A stretch of 43,598 nt of DNA from Nemertoderma westbladi (taxonomy: Eukaryota > Xenacoelomorpha > Nemertodermatida > Nemertodermatidae), in NCBI GenBank assembly GCA_032718475.1, contig JAUCBJ010006176.1, positions 1 to 43,598 on the forward strand, given 5' to 3'. Positions 1-9,222 of this stretch are shown in pieces. Position 1 is the stretch's first letter. The number at the start of each line of letters is the position of its first letter. The notes beneath the pieces were generated by a model. The model had not been told where the DNA came from. It did not search any database and saw nothing but the letters and a program-made list of their open reading frames with translations. The translations under genes were made by a program, and so were the position numbers.

Positions 1-1660
1 TAGATAATCTAGTGAAGTCTCTCGGTATTGAAGAACTTCCTAATCGATTTTATAATCTAGACGAAGTTGGGCTAAATGTTGACCCGAAGGCTTCAAAATG
101 CTTTTATAAAATGGGCTGTCGCGATGCGCAGTATGTTGTTCCTACTGAGGGGAAAACATAATTTACCGTATTATTCTGTGGAAATGCCTCTGGGACATAC
201 GTTCCCCATATGTTGTATATAAAGCGAAAGCATTGGCGAGTATCACAGCAAGTTAGCTGAATGGAGGGCCACCTGGGACTACCTACAACATCTCTAAAAG
301 TGGGTGGATGGAGGGTGAAACGTTTGAAGCTTGGTTCATTAATGGGTTCCTACCGTACATTAAACATAAAGCAAAGCCGGTTGTCCTATTTTATGATGGA
401 CACAACTCGCATATCAGCTATGAACCAGCTTCTCAAGCTAAGAAACAGGGAGTCCACATTATTGCCTTACCACCCCAGTCCTCCAGTGCGTTACAACCAC
501 TTGACGTCTCTGTCTATGGGCCAGCCAAGAAAGAGTGGAGGAAAATTCTTGCGAATTTTCTGCGATAGAGTCGACTTGCCACAATAAAGAAGGAGATGTT
601 TCCGACTTTGCTGAAACAATTGTTTATCAAGGCCTTTATCAACAGGCCAGACAGGCTTATCTGTGGCTTTCAAAGAGCAGGATTGTACCCTGTAAATCGT
701 AATGCTGTACCGACCGGCATCCAAAATCATGCTTTCCCAGGTCGTTTTACCAGATAATGAGTCCACTGGTTCTGGATCAACCACTGACCTAGGCATAGTA
801 GCTTCTTTTCCAACGCAATCCACTGGTCTGGTTCTGGATCAACTCCTGACCTAGGCATAGTAGCTTCTCTTCCAACGCAATCCACTGGTTCTGGATCAAC
901 CCCTGACCTAGGCATAGTAGCTTCTCTTCCAATGCAATCTTCTGTTTCGTCTCTGCCATCGCCAATATTAGGCCTACTTGCAGAAGATGATTCACTGGTA
1001 CAACATGTTAGCTTTGGCTCTAAAGAAGATTATATAGCCCACTCTCTCCATCAACTACACTGCCCGCAGTTTGTGATGCATTGGATGATACTTTTATACT
1101 ACCTGATTTAATTGAATTAGAAGTCGAAAATGAACAAAATAATCATAGGCCTACTTGCAGTTCACCGCGCAGCCCAAGTACAAATGTAACACAAAGTGAT
1201 ACTTCATTGGTATTATCCGCATCCCAGGCTTCTACATCATCTATCTTATCACCTCACTCAGCAATGCGTCATGCTATACTAAGAGCCTAGACCAGTGGCA
1301 TCTAAAGATACAAAATTTGCTATAGATAATGCGAAACAAAAGAGGACGAGAGTGCAGAAGAAGCAGGGTGAAGTGTTAACATCTGATGTAGCACTTCATC
1401 GTCTAAATTAGGAACTCAAAGCACGGGAAGATAAAAAGAAAAGTAAGAAGAATAATCCTAAGGTTGCAAAGTCCACGTCAAAGACAACCACCCAGATTTC
1501 CACTACGAATACCAGTGCGAATGAGATTGATCTTTCTATATGCTATGCTTGTATGGAGGCTGAACCACCAATCAAGGAAGATCTTGAAGATGATAATGTG
1601 AGTTGGGTGGCTTGCGATTCCTGTAATCGCTGGTATCATCAGTCCTGCCTTGATATATAA
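1..1660 (+). pseudogene. Decayed pogo/Tigger-type DDE transposase with C-terminal PHD finger
   Basis: Seen: the first frame (bases 3-161) reads into the motif YNLDEVGLN, the usual place of the first catalytic Asp in pogo/Tigger (DDE_1, CENP-B-like) transposases. After a stop at about 160 the frame continues with a GGPPGT..SKSGWM block, then FYDGHNSHI (second Asp, near 395), then LPPQSSSALQPLDV (third Asp, near 505), so a D-D-D triad is readable. A frame change near 565 leads into the conserved C-terminal block (KKEMFPTLLKQL...GFQRAGLYPVN, about 590-705). A Ser-rich linker follows, then a basic stretch (about 1330-1500), then a PHD-like finger at 1530-1650 with CYAC...CDSC and W-Y-H-Q-S-C ligands. 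A stop falls right after this, before the last Cys pair. The 5' part lies off the window. Several stops and frameshifts make it non-functional. Known: these transposases cut and paste at TA sites. The PHD fusion is read from the sequence; its chromatin-targeting role is inference. Confidence 0.85.
762..939. repeat. Three-copy minisatellite inside the transposase linker
   Basis: Three tandem units start at 762, 819 and 881, each opening with TCCACTGGT and containing GACCTAGGCATAGTAGCTTC. The unit is 57 bp (19 codons); the second is 62 bp because of a 5-bp internal duplication (CTGGT). Units 1 and 3 keep the reading frame and unit 2 breaks it. The array lies between the transposase C-terminal block and the PHD finger and encodes a Ser/Thr-rich linker. 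Confidence 0.85.
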
Positions 1661-1897
1661 CTGACCCCTGCCTATTTTGTTAAATTGAATAAATATTTAG
1701 CTCAGTGCGATCCCGTTACCAGAACCCCAGGTTGGGCCTTCCGGGTCTATGATGGGGATCCTCGCGTGTCTCATCATTGAGGTCGTACAGAGTTGGCTGG
1801 TTCTGCCAGTTTGCTGCATCCTTGGCTTACCCTGCTTAAACTGCTTTGCATCCTCGGTTTCTTCCTCATGGTATATATAGTCCCATATTAAATTAAT
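1661..1897. other. Unassigned stretch between transposase relic and LINE A
   Basis: About 240 bases between the stop after the PHD finger and the (ACT)n end of LINE A. An open frame runs through it on the minus strand, but I recognise no protein motif. It could be the transposon's 3' UTR or part of another repeat. Confidence 0.4.
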
Positions 1898-2565
1898 ACT
1901 ACTACTAAGTGGAGCGAACTCGGACAGTGGAAATGAGATCCTTCCAGGCTTCCCAATTCTCCATAGTTGTCGCAATTTCGTTTCTCCCAAGTTCAGTATC
2001 TCTTTCAAGTTGATCTATATAAGTTATGGCTGGTCGTCCCCGACTACGCTTTCCATGAGTTGGTTGCCAGAGAAGTAGATCTGGTATGACCTCGTCTTTA
2101 CTTCGCCAGCAGTGCCCACTGAATCTTAATCTGCGTTCACGGAGGGTGGTTGATACAGGTGGTATTGTACCATAAAGCTCGGCGTTTGTCATGTGTTGTC
2201 TCCAGCTGATGTTTAGGGCTGCCCTTAGTAGTCTTGTGTAGCAACCATCAATTCGTTGTTCAAGTGATTTAGTCAGCGTCCAGGTCTCACCCCCGTATAA
2301 AAATACACTTTCCACTGTGGCTTGAAAGAACTTAGTCTTCAGGTGCCTGGAGAGATCTGATTTCCAGATGGTATCCATTTTTGTTAGAGCTACCCAAGCC
2401 TTCGCTTTCCTAACGTCTATGTCCTTTTTGCTACTCTCTATCCATGATCCAAGGTACTGGAAGTCATCGACCTTCCTTAGTTGATTATTATCAATGGTTG
2501 TCAAGTTTCCATCAACATTAAAGGTCTTGAATTCGGTCTTGGTCGGAATTGCCCCAATTTCGATC
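1898..2565 (-). pseudogene. LINE A: 3' end of an APE-type non-LTR retrotransposon (RT C-terminal region)
   Basis: Seen: the minus-strand frame 2504-1905 gives a 199-residue product with the post-catalytic block typical of LINE reverse transcriptases: VDDFQYLGSWI, then AWVALTKMDTIWK, LYGGETWTLT, a LDG/IDG-like CYTRLLRAAL segment, RRLRFSGHCWR and DLLLWQPTHGKR.RGRP. Homology extends upstream to about 2565 (TEFKTFNVDGN). The catalytic YADD region is missing, so the copy is 5'-truncated. The stop is followed almost at once by a short (TAG)n tail (read on the minus strand; 1898-1906 on the plus strand), so the 3' UTR is extremely short. The block is related to, but clearly different from, LINE B further right. 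The clade within the LINEs was not resolved. No target duplication was found. Confidence 0.85.
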
Positions 2566-3689
2566 CTTAAAACCTATATCTTGTAATTGCAAGTCCGAAA
2601 GTGCCTGTTCTTCCAATCGATGTGGAATGATGGCACATTGAATCTACTGTACCTATTTTCTGCAAACGTTGGAAAGATAAACGTCAAAATTTGCATTTGA
2701 AAGGAGAAAACTAACTCATCTAATTAAATGATTAACTAAATGTGATTAATAACCCCCCAGTGATGATAATTGCTTGCTTTTATAAATAGTTATATAAATA
2801 ATCTAAAGTTTAATAGTTGGCATATCTTAATAAACATCCCAAAGGCCAAAATTTATAATTAATAATGTTGCTATGGAACTAATCTTCTAGAAATCTTATT
2901 CAGAATACTTAACAAGAGCTGTGGCAATAGGTGCAAGGTCGCAGATATCTCAAAATAAAACCTTGTACTATATGCCGGTTGCTATGGAAATTTAGGTTAA
3001 GTTCTTTATAAAAAGTTCCCCAAAGGTGCCGAAATGGTACCCGACGGATTTTGATTTCTCTAAGGCCCGACTAAAGTTTAAGCAAATAAAAATGCGTGAT
3101 GACCCAAAGTCACGGTGGACCCCTCTGTCTACCTGACTATTATATCTACTTACATGTTCATTTCGCTTTATAAACTTCTCTTCGAAGTGCTTCTCTTCGA
3201 ATATGCAGATTTTCTAATATTTTGTTGGGGACCAATGCTTTTGGGTTTCGGAATCTAATCGATGTGACATAAATTGCTGCCACTGTGTCAATTCTTCGCG
3301 AACTAACGGGAAGCTGAAAATCGATTGTGAAGGCTCATCGCTGTTGGTTTGAGAAATAGACCCAGAGCTGCAGCCGTATACGCAGCACTTTCAAACCATC
3401 TTCTAGAGTTAATCTTCTTGAACCAACTTATAGTACTGTATTAAGCGTAAATATAATAAAAAGTACTGCACTGAAATGTTTATAGTGGGGGGGATTATTA
3501 TAATTAATATAATAATCTAGAAACCCTTGTTGCTATATCCCACAAGAAAACGAACAGCGCTTAAAATAAGCATTATACACGGAATTTAAGAACAAACATT
3601 GAATTGTAGATTCTAGAATGTGCTTCATGTCGAATGCTGGATGGAGGAAAATAGCAGAGCGACGCCACTTTCCTTTTTTTTGACTTGGC

Positions 3690-4240
3690 TTTCATCAGAT
3701 ACCAGGTAATTGGATCATGGAGAAAATAATGCGTTGTATTCCCAGTCATATAAAACCTACATGGATCGTAAAAGGCCGCACTATCATGAGTATGAAAGGT
3801 TTCCAAAAAATAACTGTAATTTTAATGTTGGACCCACATTTAGTAGCCAGTGAAAAATAGCATACTGGGTTCATTCGAATCATCTAGAAAATACTTTCAT
3901 TGGATTCCCTATGTAATCAATAATCATATCTACATAGATTGTAAATCATGGCAAATAAATGAGTATTATATGTATCCGAAAAATGAAATTTTCCTGTTGA
4001 ACCAACCATGACCTACTATAACATAGTAGGTCATAGTAGGTCATGAACCAACATTCGGCACCCAGTGAAAAGTAGCATACCAGGTAAACCATTCGTCAGG
4101 AAAATATTTCCATCACCTTCGCCATCCTTGAGAACCTTTATAGGTCGCAAATGATGGGTGACTGGTGAGTTTAAAGATTCTGGATTATTGAAACTTTCAT
4201 GATGAACCCACTTTTGGGGTACCCAATCGTTTTCGTGAAA
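3690..4240. repeat. Diverged tandem-like repeat units
   Basis: Segments near 3825-3860 and 4046-4080 share an ACCCACATT / ACCAACATT opening followed by CAGTGAAAAxTAGCATAC. A weaker third version begins near 4198 (GAACCCACTTTTGG), and an AxACCAGGTAA motif near 3699 echoes 4078. A possible distant relative (TATGAAAGGTCTTCCAAAAAA) lies at 42681, matching 3793 (TATGAAAGGTTTCCAAAAAA). Function unknown. The similarity is patchy and was judged by eye. Confidence 0.4.
4008..4045. repeat. Perfect 12-bp inverted repeat
   Basis: CATGACCTACTA at 4008-4019 pairs with TAGTAGGTCATG at 4034-4045. A second copy of TAGTAGGTCAT at 4024-4034 overlaps the loop, so two alternative hairpins are possible. No neighbouring gene explains it. 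Confidence 0.85.
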
Positions 4241-4569
4241 TATTTCGAAAACTAAAAAAGGTATTACAAAACAGATTGCATATTTGAATTCTCCATAACA
4301 TTTCAGATAATATACAACAACTTGATTGTCTTTATCCAAATATATAAATCACCATGATAACTTTGAAAAATCGACCCACTAATTTTTTGGCCTTGCTGCC
4401 ATTTGGCAGGCCGTATTTAAGTAGCCATGACGATATACATACAAAAATCAACACAACACAATAATTTGCACAATTGATTATTACTGGGTTATGTACCCAA
4501 AACTCGTTTCCATCTATCAATAATGACAGAATCATCTTTCGTAAGTAGATAACAAGCTGCTACAATTCG

Positions 4570-5647
4570 ATTATTTGACTTGGTTACACGATTATACATA
4601 GAATACATGTTACTACGTAACACCGATTTAAATGTATTTACTCTGTTAGCAGGCAAAAAATGTGTCGGCATCCTCAGTTCGGCCATATTTAAATAGTAAC
4701 CTAAACGCAGTATTATATGCAACCTTCAGCTTGCGCTGACATTCTACTCGAAAAATAGACCAAAGGGCACAACAATATATATTATAACAAAAAGCCTTAA
4801 AAAGCACCACTTTTACAGATTTCGAACATACTGAAAAATGCCGAGCTAACTGGTTACCACGACAATATATGCCACTTCTCAGACGCATCATGTATGGTTC
4901 GTCTGACAAGTCACAAGATAGTGTGTGTCCCAAGTACTGCACCTGCCGAACACAATATAATGCCTTACCATTAAGAAATACATCTCCTGCACGTCCAAAT
5001 TTATATGGTAAGAAATACATGCAGTTTGATTTAGAAGGATTAAATAGGATATCAAATTCCAAACCGTACTGTTCACATATCTTAACCAATGCCCTTAGCC
5101 CAAAGATACTAGGAGACAATAAACACAAGTCATCGGCATAAAACAAATGATTTAACAATAACGTACCTAACCGACAACCAACATTAATATTATTAAGACG
5201 CACACTCAATTCATTAACATAAATATTAAACAATAACGGGGAGATTAGGCTCCCCTGCCTCACACCATTTGAAACATAAAAACTGTCAGACACTGAAGAA
5301 CCCCAAGACACCGTAATAGATTGTCTACTATACCAATAACTTAACAACCTAACTATTCCAATTGGAACTTTCATATCAATTAGTTTACGAAATAACTTAA
5401 AATGCGAAACACGATCAAATGCTTTTGAAGCATCCAGAAAGGCAGAGTACACTGGTGAGTCTTTAGAGATATACAATTGCACAGTTTGTTTCAAAGTTAA
5501 AATGCATATATCCGTACCCAAACCCGTACTAAAACCAAACTGATTATCTTCTATAGACGCACAGCGAGATATAGTGTCAAAGAAACAGGATTCAGTAACC
5601 TTAGAACCACTATTAGCTGACGCTAGGGGTCTATAGTTAGAATCATA
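4570..5647 (-). pseudogene. LINE D: reverse-transcriptase fragment of a non-LTR retrotransposon
   Basis: Seen: reading from 5647 leftwards, the frame opens with SNYRPLASANSG (RT block 1), then EDNQFGFSTGLGTD (block 2), DASKAFDRVSH (catalytic Asp, block A), NGVRQGSLISPLLFNIYVN (block B) and YADDLCLLSPS (catalytic YADD, block C), followed by the thumb (KSNCMYFLP, VQYLGHTL). An open frame of 291 codons covers 5521-4646. A frameshift near 4700 moves the remaining C-terminal block (NMAELRMPTHFLPANRVNTF, down to about 4570) into another frame. The endonuclease and ORF1 are absent, so the copy is 5'-truncated at about 5647. All catalytic RT residues survive, but the domain is incomplete. The family differs from LINEs A, B and C. 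The clade was not assigned. Confidence 0.85.
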
Positions 5648-5740
5648 TTATTTTCATTAGAATCACATTATTGGAGGCTGAAAAGTTTCATTAAAGTTGA
5701 AAGGTCAACCAAACACTTTGAAGCTTGCAACATTACTAAA
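5648..5740. other. Junction between LINE D and TCTG-rich repeat
   Basis: Contains a short repeat, TTAGAATCATATTATT / TTAGAATCACATTATT, at about 5638-5672, which may mark the LINE 5' junction. No coding signal. Confidence 0.3.
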
Positions 5741-6110
5741 ATTACCCCTGTGGGGGTTTTCGAAGTCAGTGCTTCCATTTCCAATACCAGTTTCTATTTT
5801 TGATAGTATTTAGAATGTCTGTTTGTCTGTCTGTGTGTCTGTAAAAAAACAAGGAAGTCTGTCTGTCTATCAAAAAATAAGGAAGCCCACAACATAGAAA
5901 ATTATTCATTATAGGGGTTTTCCTGGTCGCTGATTTTATTTCTAATGACAGTTTCCATTTTTGACGGACACTGGAATGTCTGTATGTATGTTTGTATATG
6001 TCTGTCAAAAAATAAGTAAGTCCAGTGTCAGTCAAAAGTGGAAACTGTCATCGGAAATGAAATCAGGGACCAGGAAAGCCCCTATAACTGTATAATGAAC
6101 ATGTAAACTA
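5741..6110. repeat. TCTG-rich diverged tandem repeat with foldback
   Basis: Two related blocks (about 5751-5890 and 5911-6020) share GGGGTTTTC, a TTTCCATTTxxAATxxCAGTTT core, GGAATGTCTGT and runs of GTCT/GTCTGT. They end in AAAAAATAAG/ACAAGGAAG. The second block is followed by its own inverted copy. The open frame of 89 codons across it on the minus strand is a by-product of the simple repeats. Confidence 0.7.
5911..6086. repeat. Imperfect inverted repeat with about 66-bp arms
   Basis: The left arm 5911-5976 (ATAGGGGTTTTCCTGGTCGC ... GACACTGGA) is mirrored by the right arm 6021-6086 (TCCAGTGTC ... GACCAGGAAAGCCCCTAT), with a loop of about 44 bases. Flanking ATTATTCAT and ATAATGAAC extend the pairing a little. 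It could fold into a long hairpin or cruciform, and may be a small foldback element. Confidence 0.8.
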
Positions 6111-6730
6111 CATGGTGGGCTTCCTTACAAAAGTAGGAACAAACGCTCAGGTTAAAGTGCATCCGCATTCACCATTCACTAATAGTGTTCTTCCACACCA
6201 TTAATATTGACTGTTCGAGTTGTTACAGAGTACATTAGTACTAAATCCAGCAGTTATAAGGTATTCTAAACACAAGCAGTAATAACAAGCAGTTTATAAA
6301 GTTTATTAATGACAACGGGTTTAATTAATGTTTGAAATATTGTTAATGTTTTTTTTTTCGAATTGGGGTGTAACAAATTCATTATCGAGTCACTGTGTCC
6401 CTACCTATGAGCTATATTATTGTGATTTCTTCTTTTTGGTATTGTTCGTTAATTATGTGGTATGTTTTTTACATTTTGTCAAATTATCATCGTTCTGCGA
6501 TATCATCGTAACGTAGCAAAGTAATCGCAAACTTAGTAACAATAAACATCTAGAACACGTCTTGAGCATTCTCCATTAATGATAGATAGCCATTGTATGC
6601 TAAGTGTAAGATTATTTACAGTGTAGTTGTTGTTGAAATAATTTTAATTAATTTCATAAAAAGGATATGAATTTCATTAATATTCCTAAATATTATAATG
6701 TAAATATTAAATCTAATAATTAAGCGTACA
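6111..6730. other. AT-rich stretch without recognisable content
   Basis: No protein motif or clear repeat. A 62-codon open frame at 6328-6516 is Phe/Val-rich and unremarkable. Confidence 0.5.
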
Positions 6731-6880
6731 GAACGCCGAGAAGTTGGCAATAATGTAACAAAATGAAGTAAACCATTTTGTGAAAAGGGCACTATTCAGC
6801 ATTTTGTAAACCTTCCTCTCTGTGCTCGCTCGGTACTGTATAAATAGACTCGGGTCATAATGCTGAAATTGTACTTATCA
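6731..6880 (+). repeat. Dispersed foldback/MITE-like repeat, copy 1
   Basis: Matches the copy at 41011-41191 in the same orientation. Both share a GAACGCxG...AAGTTG...TAATGTAACAAAA opening, a CTCxCTGxGCTCGCTCGGTA core, and a following AAATAxACTCGGGTCATAA. Here the arms are short: TTCAGCATT (6795-6803) pairs with AATGCTGAA (6859-6867). Confidence 0.75.
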
Positions 6881-8329
6881 CATAGTTTCTTTGTTATCGT
6901 CATGCTTTTTAACTCATTTGTGGTAGGGTAGCTAATCTTGAATCTGTTGTCGTTTCATTATAAACAGCCTGTACTGTGGTACTAGTTCTGTTGGCTTTAT
7001 GTGTGTTGGAAATTTGTAATCTTCACAAGGGTATTTATTACTGGTTTCACTACAAATTTGTTTTGATTTACACTACCTACACTTGTATAACACTTGTATA
7101 TGTCTGTAGTAAATGGGCCACTCTACAAAGTTACTACAGTTTACTATGCAAGAAGTTCAAACCCGCTTCAAGCTCAGCCGAAGCCGGATGTAACCCGAAG
7201 GCTCCTCTTCCGACAGCTGTTACCCGAAGGGGTGTGGGTGCTACTCCTATCCCAAGTTTTCCTCCCAGTAATTCAAATGGTCCTTATAATACCTGCTTAG
7301 AGAGCAGCAATCTGAACTCATAATGGCTGCTTTTTTGGAAGGCCTGTAGTTGTCATTGGTGTTTCGGTTGGTGTGCAATGTGAGTAAGTGATAGATGTAC
7401 AAGAGCGTGCGTGTAGTGTGTATGTTATAGACCTGCTATATGTACTACTATATCAAAGCTACTACTATTATTTCAAATATGAGTCGTTTTGTAACTCTGT
7501 CTGCACATTCCAATATTTAAAATTAGTTAAGGGGGGTACACAATTTTGGTCAAAAATAATTCGCAATTATTTTTATGATCAATTATAATGCACGATAAAA
7601 TGGTGTTTCCAAATCTGAAAACCTCTATTTGATAGCTCTTTTAGTTTTAAAGTTATAATGATTTCATTTAGGGAGACCTATTGAACTTACTATTACTATG
7701 AATAAGGAAAGGTCTATTATCTCCAAATATTTTTTTAGGAAATTGTAAACTTCAAAACCCTACTACTTCTACAATTTTTATGCAATTAGTTTTTAATTAG
7801 CCATTAATTTATGATCAATTTATGTGGGTGTCTACAAAGCAACCCTGCATAAAAGTATCAGACAACGTTTTGAAATATTTAGTTAATAAAATGTAATACT
7901 ATTTATAACAAACGTAAATGTTAACATAAATTTGTAGCGCCACCTAGAAGAACAGGTTTATTTTCATTTGTTGCCCCATCCTTGATCTATCATATAAAAA
8001 AATTTCATGCGATTAAATTCAAAACTGTAAAAGCCTTAGGGTTTTAAGAGCAACCAAATTTTTCATTGTTAACTAGTATTAACTAATATTAAAAATTCAT
8101 ACAACATCAAAATATATATTTTCATGCTTCTTCTATCAGAATCTATCAGTTCTTAATTTGTAACGTGCCATAAGTGGCATATACTACAAAATGTTTCCAA
8201 TTGTTTAAGTGCCCATTAAACCTATTTAGGCCTATACCATAATACAGGTAACTAAACCAAAGCTTTGTACTGGTTTACTGGTGTACTGACTCAATAGGCC
8301 TATAGCATACAGTCTGCACGGTGGGACGA
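6881..8329. other. AT-rich stretch without recognisable genes
   Basis: Contains open frames (for example 6976-7323, 115 codons) whose products show no familiar motif. A short AACCCGAAGG duplication lies near 7192 and 7222 (TAACCCGAAGGCT / TTACCCGAAGGGG). No RNA gene was seen. Confidence 0.45.
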
Positions 8330-8530
8330 TCAATCTGCATTCCTTGTCGCGTTCTCGACTATAGACTACTCCTTCTCAGTCGGGGCTCGGTACCACGTCC
8401 ACCCCAGGGACTGTCCCACTGTAGCGGTGGGCGGCGGCGTTGCGTTTGAGGCAATCTGTGACCAACTTGTTTTCTCAGGTCGGTGGGAGGGCGGTCCGAC
8501 AGCCGCTGAGCGAGGTTTGTTCTTTCTCAT
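8330..8530. other. GC-rich island upstream of the Ulp1-like gene
   Basis: About 200 bases are markedly richer in G and C than the surroundings (GTGGGCGGCGGCGTTGCG, GGTGGGAGGGCGGTCCGACA), about 0.7 kb before the Ulp1-like open frame. It may be a promoter or 5' UTR of that element. No defined motif, rRNA or tRNA match was recognised. Confidence 0.35.
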
Positions 8531-9190
8531 CCAACTCGATCATCGCATCTCAATTATCCTCTTAATCACCATCCCAATCAGCCATCTACCCACCGGCTAA
8601 TCAGCCCACAGTGAGCTGCCATTGTCTGATTGTTAACTGTCAATTCACTTAATTACTTTAATTCATTATTAAATTCATTATTAATTTCATATTTATATCC
8701 GCTTGTATTAGCTGTTCTCTCAAATCCACTCACATTTAGAATCTACCACCATTCCTGCTACAGCCAACTAATTCTGGCTCAATTTGATTTTCACCATAAT
8801 TATCATTATAACTGATCAGCTTGTCATTTTATTTCTGTTATATATGTGCCATATGTGTGTGTGTCTTGTCTATGTTGTGCTGTATTGTTTTGTTTAACTG
8901 CCCTTATTGTCAGCCTGTCAATCAATTCCTATTTGTCATTAGTATTTCATATCACAGCTGCCTGCAAACTGATCATCCTACCGCATCAGCTTCAGTTTAA
9001 TTTAACCATAAATTGTCTGTTGGACTTTCTCTAATCACATAACAACAATTAATTTAATTAATTAATCACATAATCGTGTTATCTTCACTTTACTGTTGAT
9101 CAATCAATTATTGTACATTGTGTGTGATACATTACTTACTTATCTGTAGATACGATTTTACCCAGTCTAGGTTTCACCAATATTTTATCT
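8531..9190. other. AT-rich leader region
   Basis: Rich in AATTAATTAATT and ATTCATTA runs (for example 9048-9071). Short open frames at 8630-8815 and 8846-9034 carry no motif. Probably the 5' flank of the Ulp1-like gene. Confidence 0.4.
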
Positions 9191-9213
9191 CCCCCCCCCC
9201 CCCCCCCCCCCCC
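9191..9213. repeat. Poly-C tract (23 bases)
   Basis: An uninterrupted C run ends nine bases before the preferred ATG of the Ulp1-like gene. It is one of six long C or G homopolymers in the window (others at 10897-10912, 13966-13992, 29836-29851, 35251-35268 and 35286-35299). Confidence 0.95.
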
Positions 9214-9222
9214 ATTCCAACC

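Larger units (their letters stand above)
2566..4569. other. AT-rich intergenic stretch without a recognisable gene
   Basis: No frame here resembles a known protein. It contains two RFX-like half palindromes (GTTGCTATGGAAC near 2867 and GGTTGCTATGGAAATTT near 2977), a short duplicated CTTCTCTTCGAA (about 3176-3202), and the diverged repeat and inverted repeat listed separately. Open frames of 67-102 codons on the minus strand at 3573-3806, 4031-4339 and 4332-4535 show no motif that I know. Confidence 0.5.

Noticed and set aside
7000-7323. 115-codon frame at 6976-7323 as a gene
   Set aside because: Hydrophobic start, then low-information sequence, no recognised motif and no conserved partner in the window.
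9118-9222. Extra N-terminal 35 codons of the Ulp1-like frame
   Set aside because: They would include a poly-Pro stretch read from the 23-base C run. The ATG at 9223 has a better context and directly precedes protein-like sequence.
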